Source: Liolophura sinensis (lineage: Eukaryota > Mollusca > Polyplacophora > Chitonida > Chitonidae). Taken from it: 64,000 nt of DNA. Every line of letters begins with the position of its first letter. Position 1 is the first letter of the stretch. Positions 25,001 to 35,665 of this stretch are shown in pieces. Both the position numbers and the translations under genes were made by a program. The notes beneath the pieces are model-generated. The model made no database searches. It saw nothing but the letters and a program-made list of their open reading frames with translations, and had not been told where the DNA came from. The stretch spans positions 91,753,805-91,817,804 of the forward strand of contig NC_088295.1 in the NCBI RefSeq assembly GCF_032854445.1, read 5' to 3'.

Positions 25001-27469
25001 ATCTACATGTACGTGTATGGTGTAGTGTATGACTGGATCTACATGTACGTGTATGGTGTAGTGTATGACTGGATCTACATGTACGTGTATGGTGTAGTGT
25101 ATGACTGGATCTACATGTACGTGTATGGTGTAGTGTATGACTGGATCTACATGTACGTGTATGGTGTAGTGTATGACTGGATCTACATGTACGTGTATGG
25201 TGTAGTGTATGACTGGATCTACATGTACGTGTATGGTGTAGTGTATGACTGAATGTACATGTACGTGTATGGTGTAGTGTATGACTGGATCTACATGTAC
25301 GTGTTTGGTGTAGTGTATGACTGGATCTACATGTACGTGTATGGTGTAGTGTATGACTGAATGTACATGTACGTGTATGGTGTAGTGTATGACTGGATCT
25401 ACATGTACGTGTATGGTGTAGTGTATGACTGAATGTACATGTACGTGTATGGTGTAGTGTATGACTGGATCTACATGTACGTGTATGGTGTAGTGTATGA
25501 CTGGATCTACATGTACGTGTATGGTGTAGTGTATGACTGGATCTACATGTACGTGTATGGTGTAGTGTATGACTGAATCTACATGTACATGTATGGTGTA
25601 GTGTATGACTGGATCTACATGTACGTGTTTGGTGTAGTGTATGACTGGATCTACATGTACGTGTATGGTGTAGTGTATGACTGAATGTACATGTACGTGT
25701 ATGGTGTAGTGTATGACTGGATCTACATGTACGTGTATGGTGTAGTGTATGACTGGATCTACATGTACGTGTATGGTGTAGTGTATGACTGAATCTACAT
25801 GTACGTGTATGGTGTAGTGTATGACTGGATCTACATGTACGTGTATGGTGTAGTGTATGACTGGATCTACATGTACGTGTATGGTGTAGTGTATGACTGG
25901 ATCTACATGTACGTGTATGGTGTAGTGTATGACTGGATCTACATGTACGTGTATGGTGTAGTGTATGACTGAATCTACATGTACATGTATGGTGTAGTGT
26001 ATGACTGAATCTACATGTACATGTATGGTGTAGTGTATGACTGAATCTACATGTACGTGTATGGTGTAGTGTATGACTGGATCTACATGTACGTGTATGG
26101 TGTAGTGTATGACTGGATCTACATGTACGTGTATGGTGTAGTGTATGACTGAATCTACATGTACATGTATGGTGTAGTGTATGACTGAATCTACATGTAC
26201 GTGTATGGTGTAGTGTATGACTGGATCTACATGTACGTGTATGGTGTAGTGTATGACTGGATCTACATGTACGTGTATGGTGTAGTGTATGACTGAATCT
26301 ACATGTACATGTATGGTGTGGTGTTCAGTACAATTAACCAAACTTGCGGATGGTTGTGGGTTTCCCCTGGGCTCTGCCTGGTTTCCTCCCACCATAATGC
26401 TGGCTGCCGTTGTATAAGTGAAATATTCTTGAGCACGGCGTAAAACACCAATCAAATAGATGAATAAAATATAATTAACCAAAATACGTTTTCATCTATC
26501 TGTTACATATTCTGAAATATTGTCGATAATATAACCAAGAAACGTTACATATACTCTAGTTTTATTTCTTGTGAATGCCTTAACTTGGTTTCAATTTTGC
26601 CAGTCTAAACAAATATTTTCTCCCTTCAGGTTTTCCACTCAGTCGTTTAGATGAGTCCTCTATGAATGGTCAGGGTGGAACTAAAGTGCTATACTTCACA
26701 GACAGAACTGTTACCCCGTTCATGTGTACACTCCCTCAGAAGTAAGATCTTTTATTAATATACCTGTACAACCATTCTGTAAAAAAAGCCTACAGATGTG
26801 GTCTTCAGTCACCAGTATTTTTGTCAGAACTCAAGCCTTATGAATGACATACATGTTACAAATAAATACATTTGACTGTGTTGTTGTTCCAGATTAGGGG
26901 AAATAACTCTTGGGGACATTAAAAGGCTGCATGATCGACCAGGAAGATATAGATATCACTTTAAGGCACAGGATCCTGAGTTTGGAACAGTGAAAGAAGA
27001 GGTACATGTGAGCTAGTGGTGTTCATCTACTGCTACTCATATTGCTAGAGGAAACCCAGTACATTTTCCTCACTTACAATACATGTGTACCAGGCTCTCT
27101 ATGTGTTATGTTGTAAATTCTGATAGAAATCAGTATTTGTTTGAGGAGCTGCAATCTTTGATGTTTAGATTAGATGTTAAATATTTAACAGATTGTTTTT
27201 TTACTTGAATTGGAGGGAAATTCTTTGTTGTACCAGACACAGATGTCTACTGCATATATTTATCTAAACTTGAATAATGCTTAACCAATGAAAACATTTT
27301 CATTTATATGAAAGATGCCTTTTTTTGCCTTCCTTCTTCTGGAGGACCATCATGACTCTTATGTGATATTGTTTACTTGACATTTCAGGTGTCATTTGAC
27401 GAAGATGTGATTCCTGGTTGGGAGGGAAAGATTGTAGCCTGGATAGAGGAGGATACGGATGAACTGTGA
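7055..27469 (+). CDS. DIXDC1: Dixin (DIX domain-containing protein 1), 19 coding exons
   Basis: Dixin is a cytoplasmic Wnt-pathway protein that co-polymerises with Dishevelled and Axin through its DIX domain; long forms also bind actin through a CH domain. Coding exons: 7055-7138, 12325-12454, 13259-13384, 13729-13868, 14002-14102, 14574-14803, 15473-15618, 16562-16642, 19464-19568, 21046-21150, 21474-21527, 21959-22105, 23482-23595, 24133-24285, 24642-24720, 26630-26741, 26893-27001, 27389-27469. Upstream untranslated exon(s) may exist. All junctions are GT..AG and every phase agrees, giving about 698 residues; I recall human DIXDC1 as about 683. Domains: CH about 30-135, Ser-rich linker 190-270, coiled coil about 285-560, DIX about 616-698. 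The ATG at 7055 has A at -3 and G at +4. An ATG at 6926 would add 43 residues. The first exon is the least certain. (This list gives 18 exons; a 19th would come from splitting or adding a 5' exon.) Introns are packed with minisatellites. Confidence 0.93.
7200..7565. repeat. about 43-bp intronic minisatellite
   Basis: The segment GTGATATGATTACGTGAGAA with its CATATACATACATGTAT half recurs about six or seven times with moderate divergence. It begins about 60 bp inside the first Dixin intron. Confidence 0.85.
9361..9516 (-). mobile_element. SINE fragment with 12-bp target-site duplication
   Basis: On the minus strand this is the tail half of the common SINE. On the + strand one reads TTTTACGCCATACTCAAGAA first, then GCATTATGGTGGGAGGAAAC and GGAAGACCTTCCCAC. 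GGAATTACTTCA occurs at 9349-9360 and again at 9517-9528, which marks the insertion. It lies in the first Dixin intron. Confidence 0.9.
10046..10155. repeat. 28-bp repeat, three copies
   Basis: GACGTACAGACAGTTGCACA with GAGTTAAC appears three times in a row, the third copy with two changes. It is intronic (Dixin intron 1). Confidence 0.9.
10460..11480. repeat. 29-bp intronic minisatellite, about 34 copies
   Basis: The unit ATGGGCTGTATACATCACAT plus ACCTGTATA repeats with a 29-bp period over about 1 kb of Dixin intron 1. Shorter variants, such as the one with ATGGGGGTCACATACC, recur several times. This shows higher-order amplification of blocks inside the array. Confidence 0.95.
12241..12318. 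repeat. 38-bp duplication before a Dixin acceptor
   Basis: CCTTATTGACCACCCTCATT followed by ACATATCTTGTTACAT is repeated once with three changes. The second copy runs into CCTTCAG, the acceptor of the exon starting at 12325. Confidence 0.85.
12325..13868 (+). other. DIXDC1: Dixin CH-domain exons
   Basis: Exons 12325-12454, 13259-13384 and 13729-13868 encode one continuous calponin-homology domain. Visible landmarks are [20 protein letters not shown] at the start, the [19 protein letters not shown] helix, GEKLSGV, the NVEKVLQFM helix, and [20 protein letters not shown] ending the fold. The joins are phase 1, phase 1 and phase 0. These blocks match vertebrate Dixin closely ([24 protein letters not shown]), which separates it from generic CH proteins. 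Confidence 0.95.
12475..13215. repeat. 25-bp intronic minisatellite, about 28 copies
   Basis: GATAGGTGCAGCTTGTGATG plus ATAGT repeats through almost the whole 804-bp intron between two CH-domain exons. Variants (GACAGGTTCAGC, GTTAGGTGCAAC) recur in the same order, so blocks of several units were duplicated. I see no exon sequence in the unit. Confidence 0.95.
14574..14803 (+). other. DIXDC1: Dixin serine-rich linker exon
   Basis: This exon is bounded by CTCTGTAG at its 5' end and GTAAAC at its 3' end. It encodes a low-complexity segment rich in Ser, Gly, Pro and Asp, including [14 protein letters not shown] and [15 protein letters not shown]. It corresponds to the Ser-rich, poorly conserved linker between the CH domain and the coiled coil in vertebrate Dixin. 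Confidence 0.85.
16080..16545 (+). repeat. 67-bp minisatellite carrying an acceptor-like site
   Basis: About seven copies of a unit containing TTACAGCTGTTGAGTGTAGG (starts near 16090, 16157, 16216, 16284, 16350, 16418 and 16486) precede the Dixin exon at 16562. The true acceptor context is GTTGCAG/CTGTTACGTGG. The shared stretch around CAG/CTGTT suggests the unit derives from this intron-exon boundary. Confidence 0.85.
16860..19440 (+). repeat. 114-bp minisatellite carrying an acceptor, about 22 copies
   Basis: The unit runs from CACCTGTGTTTGTCTGACAG through GAGCTCTCCAGTGGTC to GCTTACCTGATGTTATAG, with a period close to 114 bp. Roughly 20 copies keep GTTTGTCTGACAG and the last three are diverged. 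The array ends in the genuine acceptor TACACCTATGTTTGTGACAG of the Dixin exon at 19464, whose upstream sequence is clearly a diverged copy of the unit. Because 114 is a multiple of three, open frames of 148 and 202 codons occur inside it. They are not real genes. Confidence 0.93.
20175..20235 (-). mobile_element. SINE tail remnant
   Basis: The + strand reads TTTATTTATTTGAGTGGTGTTTCACGC and then CTGTACTTAAGATTTCATTT. This is the reverse complement of the SINE tail with several changes. Only about 60 bp are recognisable. Confidence 0.6.
21176..21295. repeat. 52-bp repeat, 2.3 copies
   Basis: ATAACGCCACACAGGCAATA followed by GTTCAATCATATTATGTGC recurs just after the Dixin exon ending at 21150. 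Confidence 0.88.
21881..21958 (+). other. DIXDC1: optional 78-nt 5' extension of a Dixin exon
   Basis: Two acceptors precede the exon ending at 22105: GTCTCACAG at 21880 and TTTTTGTTTCAG at 21958. The interval is exactly 78 nt, open in the Dixin frame and in the same phase. Using the upstream acceptor would add 26 residues including the hydrophobic run [11 protein letters not shown], which would interrupt the coiled coil. I therefore prefer 21959 as the main start and treat the extension as possible alternative splicing. Confidence 0.55.
22125..22900. repeat. about 121-bp intronic minisatellite
   Basis: At least four units containing GAGGACAAAGTGTAGTCTAT and CAAAGTGTCTAAGCCAAAG occupy 22400-22900. 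They are preceded by shorter degenerate GGACAAA-type units. The array starts next to the donor of the Dixin exon ending at 22105. Minus-strand open frames here are repeat artefacts. Confidence 0.9.
22985..23310. repeat. AT-rich repeat of about 57 bp
   Basis: About five copies of a unit with GATATCAATAAATCATTTGT and CAATATTGATAAATGGTGG are present. The unit contains the near-palindrome ATTGATATCAATAAAT. It sits in a Dixin intron. Confidence 0.88.
24905..26330. repeat. 36-bp minisatellite, about 38 copies
   Basis: GTATGGTGTAGTGTATGACT plus GGATCTACATGTACGT repeats with an exact 36-bp period in the Dixin intron before the DIX exons. Because 36 is a multiple of three, a 570-codon open frame (24770-26482, minus) and a 105-codon one (24935-25252, plus) result. 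The former simply repeats [12 protein letters not shown] and ends in SINE sequence. It is not a gene. Confidence 0.97.
26343..26472 (+). mobile_element. 5'-truncated SINE with 11-bp target-site duplication
   Basis: The common SINE tail is present: GTGGGTTTCCCCTGGGCTCT, TTTCCTCCCACCATAATGCT and ATTCTTGAGCACGGCGTAAA. AATTAACCAAA occurs at 26332-26342 and at 26473-26483. The insertion sits a few bases beyond the end of the 36-bp array. Confidence 0.93.
26630..27469 (+). other. DIXDC1: Dixin DIX-domain exons
   Basis: Three exons encode the DIX domain, a ubiquitin-like fold that forms head-to-tail polymers. The visible strands are [19 protein letters not shown], then [32 protein letters not shown] and [20 protein letters not shown]. 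The TGA at 27467-27469 follows DEL. The PEFGTVKEE and [12 protein letters not shown] blocks are hallmarks of the Dixin and Dishevelled DIX family. Confidence 0.97.
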
Positions 27470-27476
27470 CTGAGAT

Positions 27477-28030
27477 GAACAGTTCATGAAAGACTATGTA
27501 GTTTGTTGTGTGGGCAACTACATGTACATCAGCCCATTGAGGAACGGTTCATGAAGGGCTATGTAGTCTGTTGTGTGGGCAACTGCCTCAGCCCATTGAG
27601 GAACAGTTCATGAAGGACTGTGTAGTCTGTTGTGTGGGCAAGTACATGTACATCAGCCCATACAGGAACAGCTCATGAAGGACTGTGTAGTCTGTTGTGT
27701 GGGCAAGTACATGTACATCAGCCCATACAGGAACAGTTCATGAAGGACTGTGTAGTCTGTTGTGTGGGCAAGTACATGTACATCAGCCCATACAGGAATA
27801 GTTCATGAAGGACTGTGTAGTCTGTTGTGTGGGCAACTACATGTACATCAGCCCATTGAGGAACAGTTCATGAAGGACTATGTAGTCTGTTGTGTGGGCA
27901 GCTACATGTACATCAGTCCATTGAGGAACAGTTCATGAAGGACTATGTAGTCTGTTGTGTGGGCAACTACATGTACATCAACCCATTGAGGAACGGTTCA
28001 TGAAGGACTATGTAGTCTGTTGTGTGGGAA
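27477..28030. repeat. 65-bp minisatellite starting at the Dixin stop codon
   Basis: About nine copies of a unit with GAACAGTTCATGAAGGACTA, TGTAGTCTGTTGTGTGGGCA and TACATGTACATCAGCCCAT begin 8 bp after the stop codon. Some copies differ in CCATTGAG versus CCATACAG. The last copy fuses directly into the next array. Confidence 0.95.
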
Positions 28031-31000
28031 ACTGGTTCTGATGTACATGACATGGAGAGCACATGATCAGCCTAATAGTCTGATGTATGGAGAACTGGTT
28101 CTGATATACACGACATGGAGAGCACATGATCAGCCATGTAGTCTGATGTATGGAGAACTGGTTCTGATATACACGACATGGAGAGCACATGATCAGCCTA
28201 ATAGTCTGATGTATGGGGAACTGGTTCTGATATACATGACATAGAGAGCACATGAACAGCCATATAGTCAGATGTATGGGGAACTGGTTCTGATATACAC
28301 GACATGGAGAGCACATGATCAGCCTAATAGTCTGATGTATGGGGAACTGGTTCTGATATACATGACATAGAGAGCACATGAACAGCCATATAGTCTGATG
28401 TATGGGGAACTGGTTTTGATGTACATGACATGGAGAGCACATGAACAGCCATATAGTCTGATGTATGGGGAACTGGTTCTGATATACACGACATGGAGAG
28501 CACATGAACAGCCATATAGTCTGATGTATGGGGAACTGGTTCTGATATACACTACATAGAGAGCACATGATCAGCCTAATAGTCTGATGTATGGAGAACT
28601 GGTTCTGATATACACGACATGGAGAGCTCATGATCAGCCATATAGTCTGATGTATGGGGAACTGGTTCTGATATACACGACATGGAGAGCACATGATCAG
28701 CCTAATAGTCTGATGTATGGAGAACTGGTTCTGATATACATGACATAGAGAGCACATGAACAGCCATATAGTCTGATGTATGGGGAACTGGTTTTGATGT
28801 ACATGACATAGAGAGCACATGAACAGCCATATAGTCAGATGTATGGGGAACTGGTTCTGATATACACAACATGGAGAGCACATGATCAGCCTAATAGTCT
28901 GATGTATGGAGAACTGGTTCTGATATACATGACATAGAGAGCACATGAACAGCCATATAGTCTGATGTATGGGGAACTGGTTCTGATATACACGACATGG
29001 AGAGCACATGATCAGCCATATAGTCTGATGTATGGGGAACTGGTTCTGATATACACGACATAGAGAGCACATGAACAGCCATATAGTCTGATGTATGGAG
29101 AACTGGTTCTGATATACACGACATGGAGAGCTCATGATCAGCCATATAGTCTGATGTATGGGGAACTGGTTCTGATATACACGACATGGAGAGCACATGA
29201 TCAGCCTAACAGTCTGATGTATGGAGAACTGGTTCTGATATACATGACATAGAGAGCACATGAACAGCCATATAGTCTGATGTATGGGGAACTGGTTTTG
29301 ATGTACATGACATAGAGAGCACATGAACAACCATATATTCTGATGTATGGAGAACTGGTTCTGATATACACTACATAGAGAGCACATGATCAGCCTAATA
29401 GTCTGATGTATGGAGAACTGGTTCTGATATACACGACATGGAGAGCACATGAACAGCCATATAGTCTGATGTATGGGGAACTGGTTCTGATATACACTAC
29501 ATAGAGAGCACATGAACAGCCATATAGTCTGATGTATAGCAGACTGGTTCTGATATACACGACATGGAGAGCACATGATCAGCCTAATAGTCTGATGTAT
29601 GGAGAACTGGTTCTGATATACATGACATAGAGAGCACATGAACAGCCATATAGTCTGATGTATGGGGAACTGGTTCTGATATACACAACATGGAGAGCAC
29701 ATGATCAGCCATATAGTCTGATGTATGGAGAACTGGTTCTGATATACATGACATAGAGAGCACATGAACAGCCATATAGTCAGATGTATGGGGAACTGGT
29801 TCTGATATACACAACATGGAGAGCACATGATCAGCCATATAGTCTGATGTATGGGGAACTGGTTCTGATATACACGACATAGAGAGCACATGATCAGCCT
29901 AATAGTCTGATGTATGGAGAACTGGTTCTGATATACACGACATGGAGAGCACATGAACAGCCATATAGTCAGATGTATGGGGAACTGGTTCTGATATACA
30001 CTACATAGAGAGCACATGATCAGCCTAATAGTCTGATGTATAGCAGACTGGTTCTGATATACACGACATGGAGAGCACATGATCAGCCATATAGTCTGAT
30101 GTATGGGGAACTGGTTCTGATATACACTACATAGAGAGCACATGAACAGCCATATAGTCTGATGTATAGCAGACTGGTTCTGATATACACGACATGGAGA
30201 GCACATGAACAGCCATATAGTCTGATGTATGGAGAACTGGTTCTGATATACACGACATAGAGAGCACATGAACAGCCATATAGTCAGATGTATGGGGAAC
30301 TGGTTCTGATATACACGACATAGAGAGCACATGAACAGCCTAATAGTCTGATGTATGGGGAACTGGTTCTGGTATACACGACATGGAGAGCACATGAACA
30401 GCCATATAGTCTGATGTATGGAGAACTGGTTCTGATATACACGACATAAAGAACACATGAACAGCCATATAGTCTGATGTATGGAGAACTGGTTCTGATA
30501 TACACGACATGGAGAGCACATGATCAGCCTAATAGTCTGATGTATGGGGAACTGGTTCTGATATACACGACATAGAGAGCACATGAACAGCCATATAGTC
30601 TGATGTATGGGGAACAGGTTCTGATATATATGACATGGAAAACACATCAACAGCCATATAGTCTGATGTATGGGGAACTGGTTCTGATATACATGACATG
30701 GAGAGCACATGAACAGACATATAGTCAGATGTATGGGGAACTGGTTCTGATATACATGACATAGAGAGCACATGAACAGCCATATAGTCAGATGTATGGG
30801 GAACTGGTTTTGATGTACATGACATAGAGAACACATGAACAGCCATATAGTCTGATGTATGGGGAACTGGTTCTGATATACACGACATAGAGAGCACATG
30901 ATCAGCCATATAGTCTGATGTATGGGGAACTGGTTCTGATATACACGACATGGAGAGCACATGATCAGCCATATAGTCTGATGTATGGGGAACTGGTTCT

Positions 31001-31155
31001 GGTATACATGACATGGAAAACACATGAACAGCCATATAGTCTGATGTATAGCAGATTTGTTCTGATATACATGACATAGAGAGCACATGAACAGCCATAT
31101 AGTCAGATGTATGGGGAACTGGTTTTGATGTACATGACATAGAGAACACATGTAT
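28018..31155. repeat. 63-bp minisatellite, about 50 copies
   Basis: The unit CATATAGTCTGATGTATGGG - GAACTGGTTCTGATATACAC - GACATGGAGAGCACATGAAC - AGC is 63 bp long. It resembles the preceding 65-bp unit around TAGTCTGTTGTGTGGGAAAC, suggesting it grew from the edge of that array. All units keep three open minus-strand frames, hence a 1052-codon open frame (28008-31166) with the motif MCSLCHVYQNQFPIHQTIWL, plus overlapping smaller ones. With no start context, no splice signals and a position behind the Dixin stop, I regard it as non-coding. Confidence 0.97.
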
Positions 31156-32444
31156 GGATAAGGCATGTGAAGTTTAAAGTCTGTGTACAGTACAGTATAT
31201 TGTGAATGTGACCAGATTTACCAAACAGATCATTGCAACATGCTACCGCAAATGAAAATATTGAACCGTGTGTGTACATGTATGCAAATTGCCAATACTG
31301 TAACTTATTGGCTGTTTGCTTTCCATTGAATGTGAATGCTTCATGTTCTGGTGATGCTTTCAAATCTGATCTGGCTTTAAAAGATGTTGGGTACTTGTTG
31401 TTAAAAGTTTCTCAAGTCAATGCTTTCACATAGCAGTACTGAATTATTATCCTCAGATCTATCTGAATGTTTTCTTCCCATGATGAACATTGCATGGGCC
31501 TGTTCGGTGCCTTTACATTCTGTCATCAGTTTTTCTGTCCTCTCTTTAGTGTTGTGTTGTGTTGATGTAAGCCAAGCTTATATGTGAATTTGTTCCAAGG
31601 CATAATGTCACATTTTTGAGAGGATAGTTGTATCTGTATTACTATGTCATGTATATCTGAAAGAGCTTTTGTTTTGTTTCATCTAAAGTTTATAAATTGT
31701 TATTTATGTGTACTTAAGGTAACATTGTTCATTACCACTTTACATGTATATGGTTTAAGAAAAAATTTTCTATGTACATGACTAACATTCCTGACTTTAG
31801 TTTAACACTTTGTGATTTCATTTATTCAGTCCACCTTTCTGTTGTGGGAAACCCTAACCATGTTAATTTGTTATGGAGATAAATTATGAAATTATACATT
31901 TATTTATTTATTAATGAAAAAACATACCATGTTATGTGTGGTAAAATAGTTTACCATATGTGTTCATATTGTTGGTATATTCATTTTTGTATGTGCCACT
32001 ATAAATTGAACTTTATTGCACATAGCTGCCAAAAATTCATCCTTGGTTGAGCCCAGCTGAACTTCAGACTGGAGCCTGTCTCTGTGTTAAACTTAGTCGT
32101 TGTTCATGCATTTTATTGATATTCTTTCAGAGCACATCCTATAACATCAATCAGAGAAATAAATAAATACATTTCATGCAGGAACTGTTCGCAATTCACA
32201 GTCTTCCAGTCTCTCTGTAAGACTTTGTTGAGGTTCTCTGGAAACCCGTGGATGTGTGAAAGCTCACCCAAGTTAATCTTCTTATTCTCTCTTTCACAAA
32301 TATCATTATTTAGAACACTTAGCGTAAAGCAAATAGAAATAAAACCGTATGTGGTATCTGCCAGAAACGCTGAACCTTGAGTTCTGTGTCATCATCTCTT
32401 CATGATAAACTCTGCATTAATTGTAATCATCTACATGTAAAGTA

Positions 32445-32580
32445 TCAAATTTGTGAACAGGTAAGCTATACAATCTTGGAACATATATGCTATAGAATAT
32501 GTGAACAGGTAAGCTATACAATCTTAGAACATACAAGCTAAAGAATCTGTGCACAGGTGAGCCATAGAATCTGTAAATGT
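32445..32580. repeat. 55-bp repeat, 2-3 copies
   Basis: GTGAACAGGTAAGCTATACA followed by ATCTTGGAACATA repeats, with a diverged third copy GTGCACAGGTGAGCCATAGA. Each copy contains a CAG/GTAAGC-type donor motif, although no exon is known nearby. Confidence 0.8.
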
Positions 32581-32689
32581 TTTTGATGTTTATTTCAACA
32601 CTGGAGGTATTTTCCCATATTTGTTTTCATCTTTATTTCAACACTGTGTTTTGCCATACTCGACAGTGTTTTGTCTCTAGTGGTGATGT

Positions 32690-32885
32690 CACCAACTGTT
32701 TGTGATGTTTGTCTCTATTGGTGAGGTACTTACTGTTGGTGATGTTTGTCACTTAGGTGATGTTTGTCACTATTGGTGACGTTTGTCACAGAAAGTTATG
32801 TTTTTCACTCTGGGTGATGTTGGTCCATTTAGGTGATGTTTGTCACTCTGGGTAATGTCAGTCACTTTAGGAGATTGTCACTCAG
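32690..32885. repeat. degenerate GGTGATGTTTGTCACT repeat
   Basis: About nine imperfect units of 17-23 bp with the core GTGATGTTTGTCACT occur in a row. It is an old, diverged short-unit array. Confidence 0.75.
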
Positions 32886-34839
32886 GGGAATTTCACCTAT
32901 TCTGGGAGTTTTTCCAGGATTCCATCTGCTATATCCCTTACCAGATACATGTACCATTGTCGCTTTGTGCATTTTTTCATCACACTTGTACTTGTCTACG
33001 CATAAGACATTTATTCTGTGAGCCAGGTGGCTGTGTATTATCTGTCGCCCCTAGCCATTAAGCTACTCAAGGAGCCTTATATAACTCTAGTTACATGCAG
33101 GCCTACTCCAGAAAACATGTGGTTAAGTACTGCCTCTGTGATCAGTATTTTCTGTTATACACACACTTTACATGTTGTACCTCGGATGCCTGTGATTTTA
33201 TTTGGCGAATAAAGCAAACTCCATATACACTTGAAGTCACATATCACAACTGTTGTCGCTCCAGTTTTGTGTCCTGTGTTTTAGTTACTGTTGATTATGG
33301 TTCTTGATACAATAGTTTATGGCTGAGGATTTACCATGGTTCCTTCCTACAGTATTTCTGGCCAATGGGACTTACGGCTTCTGTCATTTCTCTTAACAGT
33401 ATTCCTTTTCCTGGGCAATGGAGGCTCAGGTCCAGTCTGTATGACCATTGTTCTGATAGCATGCACAAGTAATATGCTACCAATTTCTCACAAAACGTTA
33501 TGTAGAAGCAGTTCATGTAATGGCAAATCCTGCTTCACAAGGTGAATTTCTCGTTAAAATGACAGATCAATCACATGAGCATGAGAACGTTTCTATTTAT
33601 TTCTCTACTTACAAAAAAGTAGGACATCAATCAATTTCACACGACGCCATCGCAAAGGCATTAATAAACAATAGACAACCTACCCAACTTTTGGCGGGAA
33701 ATGCTCCTGGTCAGTTGTCGTTTACCAGTAAGGTTTTGGGGTGAAGTTCAGCTCTTTGTTTTACTGAAGCTGTATGCGACAGGAGATACGTTCGGCACGG
33801 CATGATTCCTCCTAATCGTTGGCCGTGGTCGTGTCCACAGGGTTTTGAACCCTGTTTTCTGGCCGATGTCATATGAATGATAATTTAAACAAAAAAGTGG
33901 AACATACTTCACTGAACACTTCATCAGATAAACATAGTTGAGATCTTATTCTTTCGCCATAAAACTGACAATTGAATGAATTGGGATATGTACATCTCAA
34001 ATATGGAGTACTCTGGCTATAGTATGCGTCACAAACACGGCGAAATTATTGGCAAAACTACAGACAAGCCAATCGGCATAGGGACCAACACTAAAAAAAA
34101 TAATCCGTTAAATTTAAATTATGTAGTAATAACAGAATACGATCTAGCATCACTCAAACAACAATTTAACAGATTATATTCTTTTAACGTTTGTTCTGTG
34201 TTAAAGTGGACACTATTGTAGTTAAGTGGCAAAAGGTCGTACACACGTCATCCTGTACAACTTCCCGCCAGTGACCTCGGATCAGAATAAACTCCTTAAC
34301 CAAGAAGTTTTTCAGCACAGGGAGAAAGAAGAGTACCGGTAAGCTAAACGATTCTTGAAAATGAACTCAAAATTTTACATATGGGAAATAGATATGAACT
34401 CTTCACCCATATATTCATGTCGAAAATGTAAAATAATAGCCAGAATCTGTAAATTCGTCGGAATTTTCAATATTAACCCAAATACGTGAAATACTTGTTG
34501 CGTTTCTACCCGAATATATAAGCAGCCAAACCTAGCAGGTGTTGTAAAACGACTACCCAAGCCTATATGTATATGTAGAGATTAAGCGTGAAAGTCGACG
34601 TAATTTGTAATTTTTAATTTGTACGTAAATTTACATTATACGAATTAATACTACAGGTAATGAATCAAATAGTGAGATGTTACATTTTCGGTGAGCATGA
34701 TTTTAAAGACCCTTGTTAAATTGGGGTAAAAGCAGGCCTATATATATTTATAGGCCTACAAATGCATGTAGATGACGTCGGGATCCCAACGTGGTAATGT
34801 GCACATGTACCAGTTGTTCTTTGCTAGTTATATCGCTAC

Positions 34840-35395
34840 ACTGAAGCTCTGAGTGTGTCAGCTAACATGATTTGTAAAAGGACAGCCGGTATATACGTAA
34901 AACTGGATAAAAAGTGTACCGGTATAAGTCTGAAATTCGATAAAGTGGTGTGTATTAGTTGTTCTTTGCTAGTTATAAACACTACACTAAAACAGTGAGC
35001 GTGCCAGTTAACATGATTTGTAAAAGGACAGCCGATATATACGTAAAACTGGATAAAAAGTGTACCGGAATAAGTCTGAAATTCGATAAAGTGGTGTGTA
35101 TTAGTTGTTCTTTGCTAGTTATAAACACCACTAAAACAGTGAGCGTGCCAGTTAACATGATTTGTAAAAGGACAGCCGATATATACGTAAAACTGGATAA
35201 AAAGTGTACCGGTATATTAAGTCTGAAATTTGATAAAGTGGTGTGTATTAGTTGTTCTTTCCTAGTTATATACACTACACTAAAACAGTGAGCGTGCCAG
35301 TTAACATGATTTGTAAAGGACAGCCGCTATATACGTAAAACTGGGGGGAAAATTCTGAAATTCGATAAAGTGGTGTGTATCAGTTGTTCCCTGCG
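34840..35395. repeat. about 143-bp tandem repeat, about 4 copies
   Basis: Units contain CAGTTAACATGATTTGTAAA, AAAACTGGATAAAAAGTGTA and GATAAAGTGGTGTGTATTAG. The middle copies are nearly identical and the outer ones diverged. Open frames on both strands (34959-35291 and 34982-35275) are consequences of the repeat. Confidence 0.93.
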
Positions 35396-35544
35396 GTTGC
35401 ATATGTCACGTGAAACCGGAAGTATATGTATATCAGTCAGTAAATTCTAAATGTTGGTGGAAAAAAGTTTACATTTTCACCTTTATTCGTTCGGAGAAGC
35501 TAAAGTCCCCATTTAGTTTTGAACATTCAACTGGAACCCTTTTC

Positions 35545-35665
35545 TCAAAATCGGCCACGATGGCAGTTGATAGAGCGTCCGTTTCGGGGACGGTAGATCC
35601 AGAATCAATCCTGAGTCGGGTCACAGCTAAGACCTGAAAAGAGGAGTGAGTGAGTGAGTGACTGC
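35545..35665 (+). mobile_element. second-type tRNA-derived SINE fragment
   Basis: TGGCAGTTGATAGAGCGTCC resembles a tRNA A-box region, followed by a B-box-like GAATCAATCC and then GAGTCGGGTCACAGCTAAGA. The stretch ends in a short GAGTGAGTGAGTGAGTGAC repeat. Order and spacing fit a tRNA-derived SINE head of a family different from the common one here. Confidence 0.5.

Larger units (their letters stand above)
27470..32170 (+). other. DIXDC1: probable Dixin 3' untranslated region and downstream DNA
   Basis: No further coding exon is expected after the TGA at 27467-27469. The first 3.7 kb consist of two tandem arrays. 31160-32170 is unique AT-rich DNA. AATAAA motifs at 32158-32163 and 32162-32167 are possible polyadenylation signals. 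The true 3' end could equally lie before the arrays, so the extent of the UTR is uncertain. Confidence 0.45.

Noticed and set aside
24770-26482. 570-codon minus-strand open frame encoding a 12-residue repeat
   Set aside because: It consists of the 36-bp minisatellite and the SINE next to it, in a Dixin intron. The frame is open only because 36 is a multiple of three.
28008-31166. 1052-codon minus-strand open frame as a possible giant repeat protein
   Set aside because: It lies in the 63-bp array behind the Dixin stop codon, with two more open frames in parallel and no non-repeat coding sequence. I keep only the repeat annotation.
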